From Woeseiaceae bacterium (GTDB taxonomy: Bacteria; Pseudomonadota; Gammaproteobacteria; Steroidobacterales; Woeseiaceae): a DNA stretch of 64,000 nucleotides. The translations under genes were made by a program, and so were the position numbers. Below, piece after piece: positions 6,892 through 16,764 of this stretch. The notes under the pieces were generated by a model, which had not been told where the DNA came from, ran no database searches, and worked only from the letters and a program-made list of their open reading frames with translations. Each line of letters opens with the position of its first letter. Positions within the stretch are counted from its first letter, which is position 1. Location of the stretch: the NCBI GenBank assembly GCA_028280615.1, contig JANQLK010000031.1, forward strand, positions 62,001-126,000, written 5' to 3'.

Positions 6892-8721
6892 ATGGCAGGG
6901 TCGGCGAAACAACGAGCGGATAAGGACGCAGAAGCCCGGCAAACGATTCTCACCGCCATCGAGAACCGGCAGGTCGCCGATTTTTCGGTGCTGCCCGAGT
7001 CGGCGCGACGGATCCCCGCCGAGCTCCTTCAGGGTTTTCTGTCCGGCTCGGATGACACCTTTGGCGAACTCTGCTGCCCGTTGCGCATCCGCGGTGCGAG
7101 CATATCGGGGGCGCTGCTGCCGCCGTCGTCGCTCAGACGCGGCGCACGCCCGACCGTGCAGTTCAGCGAGTGCGAATTCGATTCCCCGGTCGATTTCAGC
7201 GGCGCCGATTTCCTGTCCCTGCGGTTCGTCGATTGCACGCTGCCCGCCTTCATCGGCGCAAGCCTGAGCGTCGGCGCGGGTCTCGACCTGTCCGGGTCGA
7301 AGCTGGCCGGTATCGGTGACTACGAGTCGGAGCTGACCCGGGTCGTCCCGGGCGCGATATGCCTGACCAATGCGCGAATCGGCGGCGAGCTGAATCTGTC
7401 GTCGACCGAACGACGCCGCTTCGAGGCCTTCGGCACGATCCGCCTGGACGGAGCGCGCGTCGATGGCGAGATCTCCGTCGGCGGAGCGCTGATCGACTGC
7501 GGCGGCGGGATCGCACTGAGCGCGCGGTCGGCCACCGTTGGAAGCAACGTCAATCTCGTGCCGGCCGCCGGCCATCGCTGCGAAATCACCGGCGAGGTCG
7601 TGTTCGTTGCGGCGCAAGTCACGGGCGACCTGGATTGCATGTCAGCCAGGCTCAACAATCCTGAAGGACGGGCGCTGCACTGCGAAGATCTCAAGGTCGA
7701 GTCGGTGTTCCTGAATGCGGACGACGAGGGTAATCCGTTCGAGGCGAGCGGGCGACTGAATTTCCTGACGGCGGTCGTCGGCGGCAGCTTCTTTCTGAGC
7801 AATGCGCGGCTTCTGCCGGGCCCCGACTATACGGGCCTGCTCATGAAGGGCGGTCCGGTCGCGCTCAACCTCCAGCAGGCCCGGATCTCGAACGGGCTCG
7901 CGCTGAACAACATCGGCGCGCTCGAACCCGGGGTTGGACCTGCGTCTGTGAATGACGCGCTCGAGCCGGTTCGCGGCTGGTTCCTCCTGACCGGGGTGCG
8001 CATGACCGCGCTGATCGACAATGTCGACACCGGCTGGCCCGAGCACGGCTTTCTCGACCTCGACGGTGCCGACTACCAGCGCATCCGCCACGTCTCGGCC
8101 GATCAGATCATCGCGAAACGGCTCGCATGGCTTCGCCGCCAGTTCCCCGAAGGCAGGCCGGACTCAACGAGCTTTCGGCCGCAACCTTACGAGCAGCTAA
8201 GCCGGGTTCTGCGTCAGCACGGACTGACCCGCGAGGCGAATGCGGTTGCCGTCGAGAAGATACGGATGCGGCTCGCGGCCCGCGTCGATCGCCCCCTCGC
8301 GCGAATGTTTCCGAAGCTGCTGATGCTCGTCAGCCAGCACGGCTATTCGACGAGCCGCGCCGTCCTTTCATTCCTCGTCTTCGTTGCCCTGGGCGCCGCG
8401 ATGTACGCGACGGCGCTGTACGGCTTCGAGCAGCCGTTCGTGCCGGTCGAGCACGATCCCGAGCCCGTCACCTACCAGGGCGCGTTCGGGCTCGTCTCGG
8501 TCAGCCTCGAGGAGGGATGCCCGGGCCTGGACGTGGTCCACTTTGCACTCGACGCCGCTCTGCCGGTCATCGATCTCGGCCAGGACATGCGCTGCCGGTT
8601 TACGCCAGAAGGTTCAGCGCGTTGGATCTGGCTGGTGCTGCACAGCCTGTTCGTCATCGCGGGCGCCGCGTTGTCGGCCGTGGTCATCCTGACGCTGACG
8701 GGTGTGTTGCGGCAGGATTGA
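6892..8721 (+). CDS. Predicted beta-helix membrane protein with two C-terminal transmembrane helices
   Basis: A 609-residue protein with no recognised family name. Residues about 60-380 repeat a pattern of short strands with the form L-x-x-A-x-[VI]-x-G-x-[LI], for example CLTNARIGGELNLSS, RLDGARVDGEISVGG and FLTAVVGGSFFLSN, about 20-25 residues apart. This suggests a right-handed beta-helix similar in idea to pentapeptide-repeat or bactofilin-like folds. The C-terminal third has a helix near residues 490-520 (GYSTSRAVLSFLVFVALGAA) and another at 575-605, with a loop between that contains two cysteines. The ATG at 6892 lies only 7 bases beyond the palindromic repeat and has no clear ribosome binding site. 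Role unknown. Confidence 0.8.
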   Translation: MAGSAKQRADKDAEARQTILTAIENRQVADFSVLPESARRIPAELLQGFLSGSDDTFGELCCPLRIRGASISGALLPPSSLRRGARPTVQFSECEFDSPVDFSGADFLSLRFVDCTLPAFIGASLSVGAGLDLSGSKLAGIGDYESELTRVVPGAICLTNARIGGELNLSSTERRRFEAFGTIRLDGARVDGEISVGGALIDCGGGIALSARSATVGSNVNLVPAAGHRCEITGEVVFVAAQVTGDLDCMSARLNNPEGRALHCEDLKVESVFLNADDEGNPFEASGRLNFLTAVVGGSFFLSNARLLPGPDYTGLLMKGGPVALNLQQARISNGLALNNIGALEPGVGPASVNDALEPVRGWFLLTGVRMTALIDNVDTGWPEHGFLDLDGADYQRIRHVSADQIIAKRLAWLRRQFPEGRPDSTSFRPQPYEQLSRVLRQHGLTREANAVAVEKIRMRLAARVDRPLARMFPKLLMLVSQHGYSTSRAVLSFLVFVALGAAMYATALYGFEQPFVPVEHDPEPVTYQGAFGLVSVSLEEGCPGLDVVHFALDAALPVIDLGQDMRCRFTPEGSARWIWLVLHSLFVIAGAALSAVVILTLTGVLRQD

Positions 8722-8731
8722 GGTAGCGGGC

Positions 8732-9310
8732 CTAGCCCTCCTCCCCGGTTGGCGTGTACGGCAGCTTCCAGAGCGGAAACACGCGCGAGAGGGCCGACAA
8801 ACCGAGCGAATGCCTGAGCCGGCCGTCGGCGATAGCTTCCCGAACCTCGTCGAGCGTCATGACATGCACGCGCAGCGCTTCGCCTTCATCGGGCTCTGGA
8901 TCCTGAACGAGCTCGACACCCTCGACGAGCCAGTGGTGGCACAGGTTGTCGAGTATCGCCGGGTTGGTCTGTACCGATCCGAGGTATCGCCAGGTGCCAC
9001 GGCCGTAGCCGGTCTCCTCGAGCAGTTCGCGCTTCGCCGTGGCCAGCGTCTCCTCGCCCGGGTCCACGGTGCCGGCGACGGGTTCCAGCGTGAGTTCGCC
9101 GATACCGAAGCGGTACTGCTCGACGAGCACGATGGCACCGTCGGCCGTGATCGCCACGACGGTCACCCAGTCGGGACTCTCGAGCACCATGCGCTGGAAC
9201 TCGGCACCGCTCGCTGGATGCTGCATCGCGTCGAGGCGCACGCGAAACAGCGGCAATTCGGGGCCGGGCTCGCTCTTCAACTTCTTCCAGCGCAGCGGAT
9301 CGTCTTCCAT
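8732..9310 (-). CDS. Nudix hydrolase, ADP-ribose pyrophosphatase-like
   Basis: A 192-residue protein with a complete Nudix box at residues 80-102: Gly80, Glu86, then RELLEETGY with the catalytic Glu cluster that binds Mg2+. Upstream strands IVLVEQYRFGIGELTLEPVAG are typical of the ADP-ribose/NDP-sugar diphosphatase branch (EQYR and the E-P-VAG before the box). Such enzymes hydrolyse nucleoside diphosphates linked to another moiety in the cytoplasm. It is convergent with the beta-helix gene and divergent from the sulfhydrylase gene. Substrate cannot be fixed from sequence. Confidence 0.9.
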   Translation of the reverse strand: MEDDPLRWKKLKSEPGPELPLFRVRLDAMQHPASGAEFQRMVLESPDWVTVVAITADGAIVLVEQYRFGIGELTLEPVAGTVDPGEETLATAKRELLEETGYGRGTWRYLGSVQTNPAILDNLCHHWLVEGVELVQDPEPDEGEALRVHVMTLDEVREAIADGRLRHSLGLSALSRVFPLWKLPYTPTGEEG

Positions 9311-9515
9311 CGCGGGGTTCCTCGGATCTCAAGACTCGATCGCGTCATGTTCTTCCCGCGCGACCAGCCCGTCAATGCACGCCGCGATCTGCTCAATACA
9401 GCACGGGATCAAACCCCGGATTGGCCGGTTATATCCTTCAAGAGCAAAACTATTTGCCTCACGTTGCCGCGCCGGTATGGTCGGGGCTCGACAGTCACCT
9501 ACAAGGACCAGCACC

Positions 9516-10790
9516 GTGAAAGACGAAACACTCGCGATACACGCCGGATTCAAGTCGGACCCTACCTCCAGCGCCGTATCGGTGCCGATCTACCAGACCG
9601 TCGCCTACGAGTTCGAGAACGCACAGCACGGTGCGGACCTGTTCAACCTCGCGGTGGAGGGCAACATCTACTCGCGGATCATGAATCCGACCGTCGACGT
9701 GCTCGAGAAGCGCTCGGCCGAACTCGAGCACGGTATCGCGGGACTGGGCTTAAGCGCCGGCAGCGCGGCGATCAACTACGCGATTCTCAACATCGCGGAG
9801 GCGGGCAACAACGTCGTCACGGTGCCGCAGCTGTACGGCGGTACCTACACGCTGTTCAAGCACATGCTGCCGAAGCTCGGCATCGAGTTTCGTTTCGCCG
9901 AGGACGATTCGCCGGAGGCGATGCGAAAACTCATCGACGACAAGACCTCGGCCATATTCTGCGAGTCGATCGGCAATCCGGCCGGCAACATCGTCGACAT
10001 CGAGGCGCTCGCGAGCATGGGACTGGAGCACGGCGTCCCGCTGCTCGTCGACAACACGGTTGCAACGCCGGCCCTGATCAAGCCGATCGACTGGGGCGCG
10101 AGCGTCGTCATCAACTCGATGACCAAGTACATGGGCGGCCACGGCAACTCGCTCGGCGGCGTCATCGTCGACAGCGGCCGGTTTCCATGGGCCGACCATG
10201 CCGAGAAGTTCCACATGCTGACCGAGCCGGAAGAGTCCTACCACGGCGTCGTGTACACGGAAGCCTTCGGCGAGGCGGCCTATATCGGCCGCGCGCGTAC
10301 CGTGCCGCTTCGCAATACGGGCTCGGCTCTGAGCCCGATGAATGCGTTCCTGATCCTGCAGGGCCTCGCGACCCTGCCGCTCAGGATGGAGCGCCACTGC
10401 GACAACGCTCTCGCCGTCGCGAAGCATTTGGAGGGGCACGATCGCGTCGAGTGGGTAAGCTTCGCTGGGCTGCCGTCGTCGCCGTACTACGAGCTCGCAA
10501 ACAAGTACACGAACGGCAAGCCGTCCGCACTGCTGACCTTCGGCATCAAGGGCGGCTTTGACGCGGGCGTGAGATTCTACGATGCCCTGAACCTGTTCTT
10601 AAGGCTCGTCAACATCGGCGACGTCAAGTCGCTGGCCTCGCATCCGGCGTCGACGACCCACCGCCAGCTCTCCGAAGCGGAGCTCGAGACCGCGGGGGTC
10701 ACACCGGACATGATTCGCCTGTGCATCGGCATCGAGCATATCGACGATATCCTCGCCGATATCGACCAGGCGCTGGCAGCGTCTGCGTGA
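9516..10790 (+). CDS. metY: O-acetylhomoserine sulfhydrylase / aminocarboxypropyltransferase
   Basis: A 424-residue PLP enzyme of the Cys/Met metabolism family. It makes homocysteine from O-acetylhomoserine and sulfide in the cytoplasm. The PLP lysine is Lys204 in NSMTKYMGGHGNS, preceded by the Asp of LLVDNTVATP. The N-terminal stretch KDETLAIHAGF and the GNIYSRIMNPT motif are typical of MetY. I chose the GTG at 9516, which follows AAGGA with an 8-base spacer and gives the usual N-terminus; the open frame extends much further upstream without homology. No SAM riboswitch could be recognised in the 205 bases between this gene and the Nudix gene. Confidence 0.93.
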   Translation: MKDETLAIHAGFKSDPTSSAVSVPIYQTVAYEFENAQHGADLFNLAVEGNIYSRIMNPTVDVLEKRSAELEHGIAGLGLSAGSAAINYAILNIAEAGNNVVTVPQLYGGTYTLFKHMLPKLGIEFRFAEDDSPEAMRKLIDDKTSAIFCESIGNPAGNIVDIEALASMGLEHGVPLLVDNTVATPALIKPIDWGASVVINSMTKYMGGHGNSLGGVIVDSGRFPWADHAEKFHMLTEPEESYHGVVYTEAFGEAAYIGRARTVPLRNTGSALSPMNAFLILQGLATLPLRMERHCDNALAVAKHLEGHDRVEWVSFAGLPSSPYYELANKYTNGKPSALLTFGIKGGFDAGVRFYDALNLFLRLVNIGDVKSLASHPASTTHRQLSEAELETAGVTPDMIRLCIGIEHIDDILADIDQALAASA

Positions 10791-10883
10791 GGTGCCTGCG
10801 GAGATCGGGCATTCTGAAATAAGCGCCGCACGCGACGGGTCTCTCTCGCTAACGGAGTTCAATGTTGGTCAGGGACCATAGCT

Positions 10884-11258
10884 GTGACACTACGCAAGAA
10901 ACTCGCGCCGTTCGCCGAGAACATCGCCGAATCGGGAGCAGCCTGTCTCGTGACGATGGTGCAGGGCAACCTGCTGCTGCTGGGCTTGAGTCACTGGATC
11001 ACGGCGTCGCAGACCGGGCTGTTCGCGGGCGGTGCGGCCGCGCTCGCGATCACGCTGACCAACATTCAGAATCGGCTGATCATGAGCATCATGCTCGGCG
11101 TGATCACGGGCTTCGTGGACTACTTCGTTCACGAAGGCATGTTCGGTGACGGCGCCACGGAGGCAATCGTCACGGGCGTCGGTGCCGCCGTACTGTCCTA
11201 CTTGGTTGGCACCGTGCTGGCGCGACTGCGCCAGCGCCGCGCCGACGCTGCGGGCTAG
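10884..11258 (+). CDS. Small integral membrane protein, function unknown
   Basis: A 124-residue protein starting at GTG 10884 after an AGGGA ribosome binding site. It has about three hydrophobic segments: ACLVTMVQGNLLLLGL, TGLFAGGAAALAITL and AIVTGVGAAVLSYLVGTVLA, plus a short SIMLGVITGFVDYFVHEG between. The tail is Arg-rich (LRQRRAD), as expected for a cytoplasmic end. I recognise no family. It is convergent with the BNR-repeat gene; the two stop codons overlap by a few bases. Confidence 0.7.
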   Translation: MTLRKKLAPFAENIAESGAACLVTMVQGNLLLLGLSHWITASQTGLFAGGAAALAITLTNIQNRLIMSIMLGVITGFVDYFVHEGMFGDGATEAIVTGVGAAVLSYLVGTVLARLRQRRADAAG

Positions 11259-14200
11259 TTGTTCAGCATCGGGTCGGCGCGCACGACGAGCATCCGGCTC
11301 TGCTCGCGTCCGTTGGCCCTGACGGTCACGCGGTACGTGCCGGGCGCTGCCCTCTCCGGGCGCAGCTCGCGTCCATAAAAGCCGAAGTAGGCGCGGTCCC
11401 CGACGATGCCCGAATAGGCCAGTAACTGCTCGCGCGCGCGGTAGAAGTCGCGCACGCTGGCGGCATCGTCGATACGTGCCCGTATCAGCCCCAGGTGATC
11501 GAGCAAGAGCCCACGCGCGTCGTCCCGGTTCGAATAGTCCTCGTCCTCGTAGAGCTGCGGATAGCGCTGCGTGGCGAGCAGGTCCTTCTGCATGTGACCG
11601 AGCAGCTCGACTTCGCGCGGGCTGCTCGCGGCCTCGAGTGCCTGCTCGATGTCGTCGGCAATGCGCTCGAGTCTGTCGCGGTGCCCGTCGAACTCGGCCT
11701 TCGTCGGCGGGAACGTGAAGTCCCAGTAGCTCCGGTTCATGCCCTCACGTCCGGCCTCCTGCCACCGGGCCACGCGGCCCGTGACGAGGTCCTCGACGCT
11801 GACCTCGACGTCCCGGCCGGGTTCCCGGTCCAGGTAGTAGGTGATCGATGCACCGTACTCGGGGTTCTCGCCGCGAAACTTGAGATGCGGCTGCTGGCGG
11901 CTCATCGACAGGTCGAGCCACCGGGTCGCGAGCGGCGGTTCGAACAGGTGCAGACGCTCGTCCTCGATGTCGTCGTGCCACTGCTGCAGCGGCGTCAGAT
12001 CGTCGACGATCCAGATCGACCGGCCGTGCGTGCCCGCGACGAGTGCGTTGTCGCGCGGATGAATCACGAGATCGTGCACGGCGACGGGCGGCAGGCCGTC
12101 CATGAACGGCGCCCAGGAATCGCCGCCGTCGCGTGACATGAATGCGCCGAACTCGGTGCCCGCGAACAGCAGGCTCAGGTTCACGTGATCCTCGACGATC
12201 GTGTACACCGAGTTGCCGGGCGTCCCGGCCGGGATGCCGTCGACGATGAGTTCCCAGCTCGCGCCGAAGTCGCGGGTGCGAAAGATGTACGGCTTGTAGT
12301 CGTCCCACCAGTGCCGGTCTGCCGTGACGTAGGCGGTCGCGGCGTCATGCTTCGATGCCTCGACCCGGCTGATCCAGCTGCCGTCGGGCAGGCCATCGAT
12401 ATTGCCGGTCACGTTCGTCCAGCTCGTGCCGCCGTCGCGGGTGACGTGGACGAGCCCGTCGTCGCTGCCGGTCCAGACGATGTCCGGGTCGATCGCCGAC
12501 TCGTCGATCGTGTAGATCGTATTGTGGTTCTCGGCGCCCGTCGCGTCCTTGGTCAGGCCGCCCGAGTTGCTGCTGTTGCGCGTCGCCGGATCGTTCCTCG
12601 TGAGATCGGGGCTGACGATGCGCCACGACTCGCCCTGGTCCACCGACTTGAACAGGTAGCTGCCGCCGACGTAGATCGTGTCGGGATTGTTCGGCGACAT
12701 CACGAGCGGCGCGTTCCAGTTGAAGCGGAACTGTGGCGGCAGAATCGCGCCGTTGATCGTACGGTTCTCGATGTCGCGCCAGAGCCAGCGCTCTTCGGGG
12801 TTGATCGAATAGTTGAGCGGCGCCTCGTCGAAGTCCGCGTCGTAGAGTTCGCCGAAATTGACGATCGTCTCCGGCGTCGGCGTGATGAACGTGTGCTGAT
12901 GCGTCTCCATGTTCATGCGGCCGAAGAAGCCGACGTGCGCGGTCGTGTACATCGTCCGCCAGTCGGTCGGATCGACCTGCATGTGGAAGCCGTCGCCGCC
13001 GTTGGCCTCGATGGCATGGTCGGTCAGGATGCCCTGACGGTCGCGGCTGTTGCTCGGGATCCCCCAGCCGCCGTTGTCCTGCAGGCCGCCGTAGACCCAG
13101 AACGGTTCGCGCATGTCGACGCCGATCGCGTAGTACTGGCCGATGGCCATGTTGTTGAACGAGAGCACGGTCTCGCCGCCATCGATCGACAGGTGCGCGC
13201 CCTGGTCGGTGGCCATATAAAAGATATCTTCGTCGTAGGGGGCCACCCAGAAATCGTGGTCGTCGCCGCCGCCGCCGTTCCAGGGCCTGCCGCGTTCATA
13301 GGTCTTGCCGCCGTCGGTCGAGTGGAAGAAGTCGCGCGCGATCACGTAGATCTTCTTGTCGTTCTTCGGATTGATGCGTATGCGGCCATGGTAGTAGGGC
13401 CGCGAGTTGTGGCGTAGCTGGTAGGTCCAGCTCTCGCCGCCGTCCTCGGAGCGGTACACGCCCGGTCCCGGGACGCTGAGGTCGTCGGGCAGTTCGTCGG
13501 AGGTTTCGACGTAGGCCATCATGATGTCGGGATCGTCGAGGTAGTAGTGCAGGTCGATCTGTCCCGTGTCGCCGGTCGGCAGGCCCTCGGTGATCTGCCT
13601 GAACGAGGCGCCGCCGTCGGTCGAACGGAAGATGCCGCCGTTCGGGCCGCCGCTTTGCATGTGGAACGCCGAGCGCCGGCGTTCGTAGAGCCCCACCGTG
13701 ACGACCTCGGGATTTTCGGGATGCAGCACGACGACGGTCGCGCCGACGCGGCCGCCCCGCGGCAGGCCGTTGGTGAGCAGCGTCCAGGTCTCGCCGCCGT
13801 CCGTGGTCTTGTAGAGACCGCGCTCGCCCGACGGACCGAACAGGCTGCCGATCGCGGCCACGTAGACGATGTTCGGGTCGCTTGGGTGCGGCTGGATCTC
13901 GGAGATCTGCCGGGTCTCCCTGAGGCCCATGTGTGTGAAGGTCTCGCCGCCGTCGGTCGACTTGTAGATCCCGTCGCCCCAGCCGACGCTGTTGCGGTTG
14001 GTGGCTTCGCCCGTTCCGACCCAGATCGTCTCCGGGTCGCCCTGGAAGAACGCGACGTCGCCGATCGACTGGCTGCCGTAGCTGTCGAAGATGCTGTCGA
14101 AGGACACGCCGCCGTTGGTCGACTTGAATACGCCGCCCGATGCCGTGCCGATCAGCACCGTTCGGTAGTCCGTGTTCAAAGCGTCGATCGCGGCGATTCG

Positions 14201-14338
14201 GCCCATCATGTTCGCGGGGCCGATGTTGCGCCACTCGAAGGCCGGCTCGCTCGTGGGTGTTTCGTCGTCGTCAGCCTCCTGCGCCAGGACTGGAAGCGCA
14301 ATGAAGAGGCCCAGGATCAGGGTGAGAGCGCGAGACAT
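11255..14338 (-). CDS. Secreted BNR/sortilin-like beta-propeller protein
   Basis: A 1027-residue protein with a signal peptide (MSRALTLILGLFIALPVLAQ) after a strong GGAGGAAACC ribosome binding site. It contains many Asp-box repeats of the form S-x-D-G-G-x-[ST]-[WF], for example KSTDGGETF, KTTDGGETW, RSEDGGESW and TRDGGTSW, spread from residue about 65 to 720. This gives one or two seven- to ten-bladed propellers of the VPS10/sortilin and BNR glycosidase type. A C-terminal region of about 200 residues ends in a beta-sandwich-like segment GTYRVTVRANG. Proteins of this length are often annotated as glycosyl hydrolases, but I see no catalytic set that proves it. It likely acts in the periplasm or outside the cell. 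Confidence 0.85.
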   Translation of the reverse strand: MSRALTLILGLFIALPVLAQEADDDETPTSEPAFEWRNIGPANMMGRIAAIDALNTDYRTVLIGTASGGVFKSTNGGVSFDSIFDSYGSQSIGDVAFFQGDPETIWVGTGEATNRNSVGWGDGIYKSTDGGETFTHMGLRETRQISEIQPHPSDPNIVYVAAIGSLFGPSGERGLYKTTDGGETWTLLTNGLPRGGRVGATVVVLHPENPEVVTVGLYERRRSAFHMQSGGPNGGIFRSTDGGASFRQITEGLPTGDTGQIDLHYYLDDPDIMMAYVETSDELPDDLSVPGPGVYRSEDGGESWTYQLRHNSRPYYHGRIRINPKNDKKIYVIARDFFHSTDGGKTYERGRPWNGGGGDDHDFWVAPYDEDIFYMATDQGAHLSIDGGETVLSFNNMAIGQYYAIGVDMREPFWVYGGLQDNGGWGIPSNSRDRQGILTDHAIEANGGDGFHMQVDPTDWRTMYTTAHVGFFGRMNMETHQHTFITPTPETIVNFGELYDADFDEAPLNYSINPEERWLWRDIENRTINGAILPPQFRFNWNAPLVMSPNNPDTIYVGGSYLFKSVDQGESWRIVSPDLTRNDPATRNSSNSGGLTKDATGAENHNTIYTIDESAIDPDIVWTGSDDGLVHVTRDGGTSWTNVTGNIDGLPDGSWISRVEASKHDAATAYVTADRHWWDDYKPYIFRTRDFGASWELIVDGIPAGTPGNSVYTIVEDHVNLSLLFAGTEFGAFMSRDGGDSWAPFMDGLPPVAVHDLVIHPRDNALVAGTHGRSIWIVDDLTPLQQWHDDIEDERLHLFEPPLATRWLDLSMSRQQPHLKFRGENPEYGASITYYLDREPGRDVEVSVEDLVTGRVARWQEAGREGMNRSYWDFTFPPTKAEFDGHRDRLERIADDIEQALEAASSPREVELLGHMQKDLLATQRYPQLYEDEDYSNRDDARGLLLDHLGLIRARIDDAASVRDFYRAREQLLAYSGIVGDRAYFGFYGRELRPERAAPGTYRVTVRANGREQSRMLVVRADPMLNN

Positions 14339-14488
14339 GGTTTCCTCCAGTGGGGCAATGGCGGGGTTGTTATGATTCGAAGGGCGCCACTGCGGCCAAT
14401 GAATGTAACAAAGAATGCATCGCGTCGGGGCAGGGCGTACTGCCGTAGCCGGAATTTTGCGATGCGATCGCCGCCATGACTCAGGACA

Positions 14489-16672
14489 CTAGCGCCACCC
14501 CGCCACGCGGCGCAGCTCGCGCAGCATGTTTCTCAGCTCCAGGATCACGCCCAGCATGAGCGTCGTGTTGCGCGTCGATATCCCGCCCGAGTACAGGTCG
14601 GCCAGGACCCGGCCGGTCAGCGTATCGAGCTCGCTGGAGATACCGTCCAGAGGCGCTTTGCGCGGGGCATCTTCGGGCAGCGCCTCACCGGACAGAGCGG
14701 AACAACTGTCCCCGAACAGCTCACGCAGTGTCGCGAGGCTATCGGCCACGCCGTCGGTCGGCGGGCTGTGCTCGTTGAGTACGTGCTCGCCGGCCAGCTC
14801 GACGAGCGCGCGCGAGGCCTGCAGCATGTCCCGCTCCGAGGCGAGCACGCCGAGCTGACTCATGAGCCAGGGCTCGACCTCGGGCTTGACCTGGTTCAGC
14901 CGGCGAACGAATTCGTTCTCGATGTCACGGGTACTGTCGAAATCGTCCTGCACCAGCGCGCGCAGGCGCTTCACTTTCCTGTGTTTGCGCCTGATCAGCA
15001 CGTTGAGCGCGGCGTCGACGACCTCTGCGTTTTTTTTGAGCGATTGCGACAGGTGCTGGTGCAGAGCAAGCGATTCGCGGTCCATGCGGTCCGGGCTCGT
15101 CAGGCGCATGACCGCCTCCATCCTCGTGCGCCGCTCGTGGTAGCGGAAACTGTGGAACAGCGCGAAGGCCGCGAGCACCACGAGGACGGCAATCGCGACG
15201 CCACCGAACAGCTTGATTAGCACCGCGAACGTCGCGCCCATGGCGAAGGCGCCCAGGGCCGTGACGAACCAGCCGCCAATCACGCTGAAGACGCCGGCCA
15301 GGCGATAGACGGCCGAGTCGCGCCCCCACGCGCGGTCTGCCAGCGACGTGCCCATTGCCACCATGAAACTTACGAACGTCGTCGACAGCGGCAGCTTCAG
15401 CGACGTGGCGAACACGATCAGTATGCTCGCGACCGTCAGGTTGACCGAGGCGCGCAGCATATCGAAGGCGGGCCGGTCGAGCTGCAGCGCGTGATCACGC
15501 TCCTGCTCGAAGCGCGAGGCCAGCTCGGCGCGCCATTGCCTGGGCACGGCCTGCATGGCCGCCTCGCCCGTCGCCAGAAACGTGCGCACGATGCCGCGCG
15601 ACACGGGGCCGGGCTTGAAGCGTTCGATGCCCTCGTCCTGGCGGCCGAGGTTCACCTCGGTCTGCGTGACCGAGCGCGCCTTGGACGACAGCCACAGCGT
15701 GGTCACCATGATGGCGCCCGCGCCGAGCAGGATCAGCGTGTTGCCCTTGACGGGTCCGCTCAGCGCCTCCATGGTCATCTGCCCCGGCGCGAGGCCGCTG
15801 CCCGACCACTCGCTGAAGGCCGCGAGACCCGCGAGCGGCACGCCGATGAAGTTGACGAGATCGTTGCTCGCGAACGCGAGTGCAAGCGAGAAGGTCCCGC
15901 CGAGCACGACCATTGCGAGAACGTCGACGCGCAGCGCATTGAGGATCGTCATGATGACGGTCCAGACCGCGAGCGCGCCGAGCATGATCCAGCCGGCATT
16001 CGACAGGATGTACTCGAGATCGGAGGGCGAGACGAGGCCTGTGCCCTTCAGGCCCTTGACGATCAGAAAGTAGCTGATGACCGTGAAGGCGACGGCACTC
16101 CAGCCGATCCGGATCGCGGTCGTGTGATTGCGTTTCTGGAACGTGAACAGCATGCGCGAGAAGAACTGCACGATCGTGCCGGCGACGAAGGCAAACGTGA
16201 TCGACAGTACGATACCGCCGATGATGATCAGCGCCCGGTCGGCCTTGACGTAGTCGATCAGGCTCGCGGCGTCCGGATCGTTCAGGATGATCAGGACCGC
16301 GACCGCCGTCGCCGCGCCGAGCAGTTCGAAGACGATCGAGACCGTTGTCGAGGTCGGCAGTGCGAAGGTGTTGAACAGGTCGAGCAGCAGCACGTCGGCA
16401 AGCATGACGGCCAGGAAGATCACCATGACGTCGGCGAACACGAAGAGGTCCGGGTTGAAGATGCCGCTGCGCGCGACTTCCATGATGCCCGACGAGAACA
16501 GCGAGCCTGCGAGCACGCCGCCGCCCGCCACGAGCAGGATCACGCGCCGGCTCGCGACGCGGCTGCCTATCGCCGAGTTCAGGAAGTTGACGGCATCGTT
16601 GCTGACACCCACGGACAGGTCGAGGATGGCGAGCAAAAAAAGCAGGCCCACGATCAGCTCGTAGTAGCCCAT
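14489..16672 (-). CDS. PiT-family inorganic phosphate transporter with long cytoplasmic tail
   Basis: A 727-residue protein. The N-terminal 500 residues hold about ten to twelve membrane helices with the two PiT family signatures: GVSNDAVNFLNSAIGSR near residue 22 and FASNDLVNFIGVPLAG near residue 268. These symport phosphate with H+ or Na+ in the inner membrane. The last 220 residues are helical and charged, with heptad-like stretches such as SLALHQHLSQSLKKNAEV, and may be PhoU-like, a form known in longer PiT proteins. It is a single gene with about 150 bases before the next minus-strand neighbour. No convincing Pho box was seen upstream. Confidence 0.92.
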   Translation of the reverse strand: MGYYELIVGLLFLLAILDLSVGVSNDAVNFLNSAIGSRVASRRVILLVAGGGVLAGSLFSSGIMEVARSGIFNPDLFVFADVMVIFLAVMLADVLLLDLFNTFALPTSTTVSIVFELLGAATAVAVLIILNDPDAASLIDYVKADRALIIIGGIVLSITFAFVAGTIVQFFSRMLFTFQKRNHTTAIRIGWSAVAFTVISYFLIVKGLKGTGLVSPSDLEYILSNAGWIMLGALAVWTVIMTILNALRVDVLAMVVLGGTFSLALAFASNDLVNFIGVPLAGLAAFSEWSGSGLAPGQMTMEALSGPVKGNTLILLGAGAIMVTTLWLSSKARSVTQTEVNLGRQDEGIERFKPGPVSRGIVRTFLATGEAAMQAVPRQWRAELASRFEQERDHALQLDRPAFDMLRASVNLTVASILIVFATSLKLPLSTTFVSFMVAMGTSLADRAWGRDSAVYRLAGVFSVIGGWFVTALGAFAMGATFAVLIKLFGGVAIAVLVVLAAFALFHSFRYHERRTRMEAVMRLTSPDRMDRESLALHQHLSQSLKKNAEVVDAALNVLIRRKHRKVKRLRALVQDDFDSTRDIENEFVRRLNQVKPEVEPWLMSQLGVLASERDMLQASRALVELAGEHVLNEHSPPTDGVADSLATLRELFGDSCSALSGEALPEDAPRKAPLDGISSELDTLTGRVLADLYSGGISTRNTTLMLGVILELRNMLRELRRVAGWR

Positions 16673-16764
16673 GACGTCTTATCCGAATACAAAATCCGGA
16701 ACAGACTATTACCGGCTTGTTACTGGAATAAGTCAGGCGCTCGGCGGCCTCGCCGGGCACCGCA

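Noticed and set aside
9039-9515. N-terminal extension of the sulfhydrylase frame
   Set aside because: It overlaps the Nudix gene on the other strand, has no homology to MetY and the GTG at 9516 gives the usual N-terminus.
9311-9515. SAM riboswitch before metY
   Set aside because: No conserved riboswitch core could be recognised in the 205 bases by eye.
16673-16764. Possible Pho box upstream of the PiT transporter
   Set aside because: Only partial, scattered matches to the CTGTCAT-type repeats were seen.
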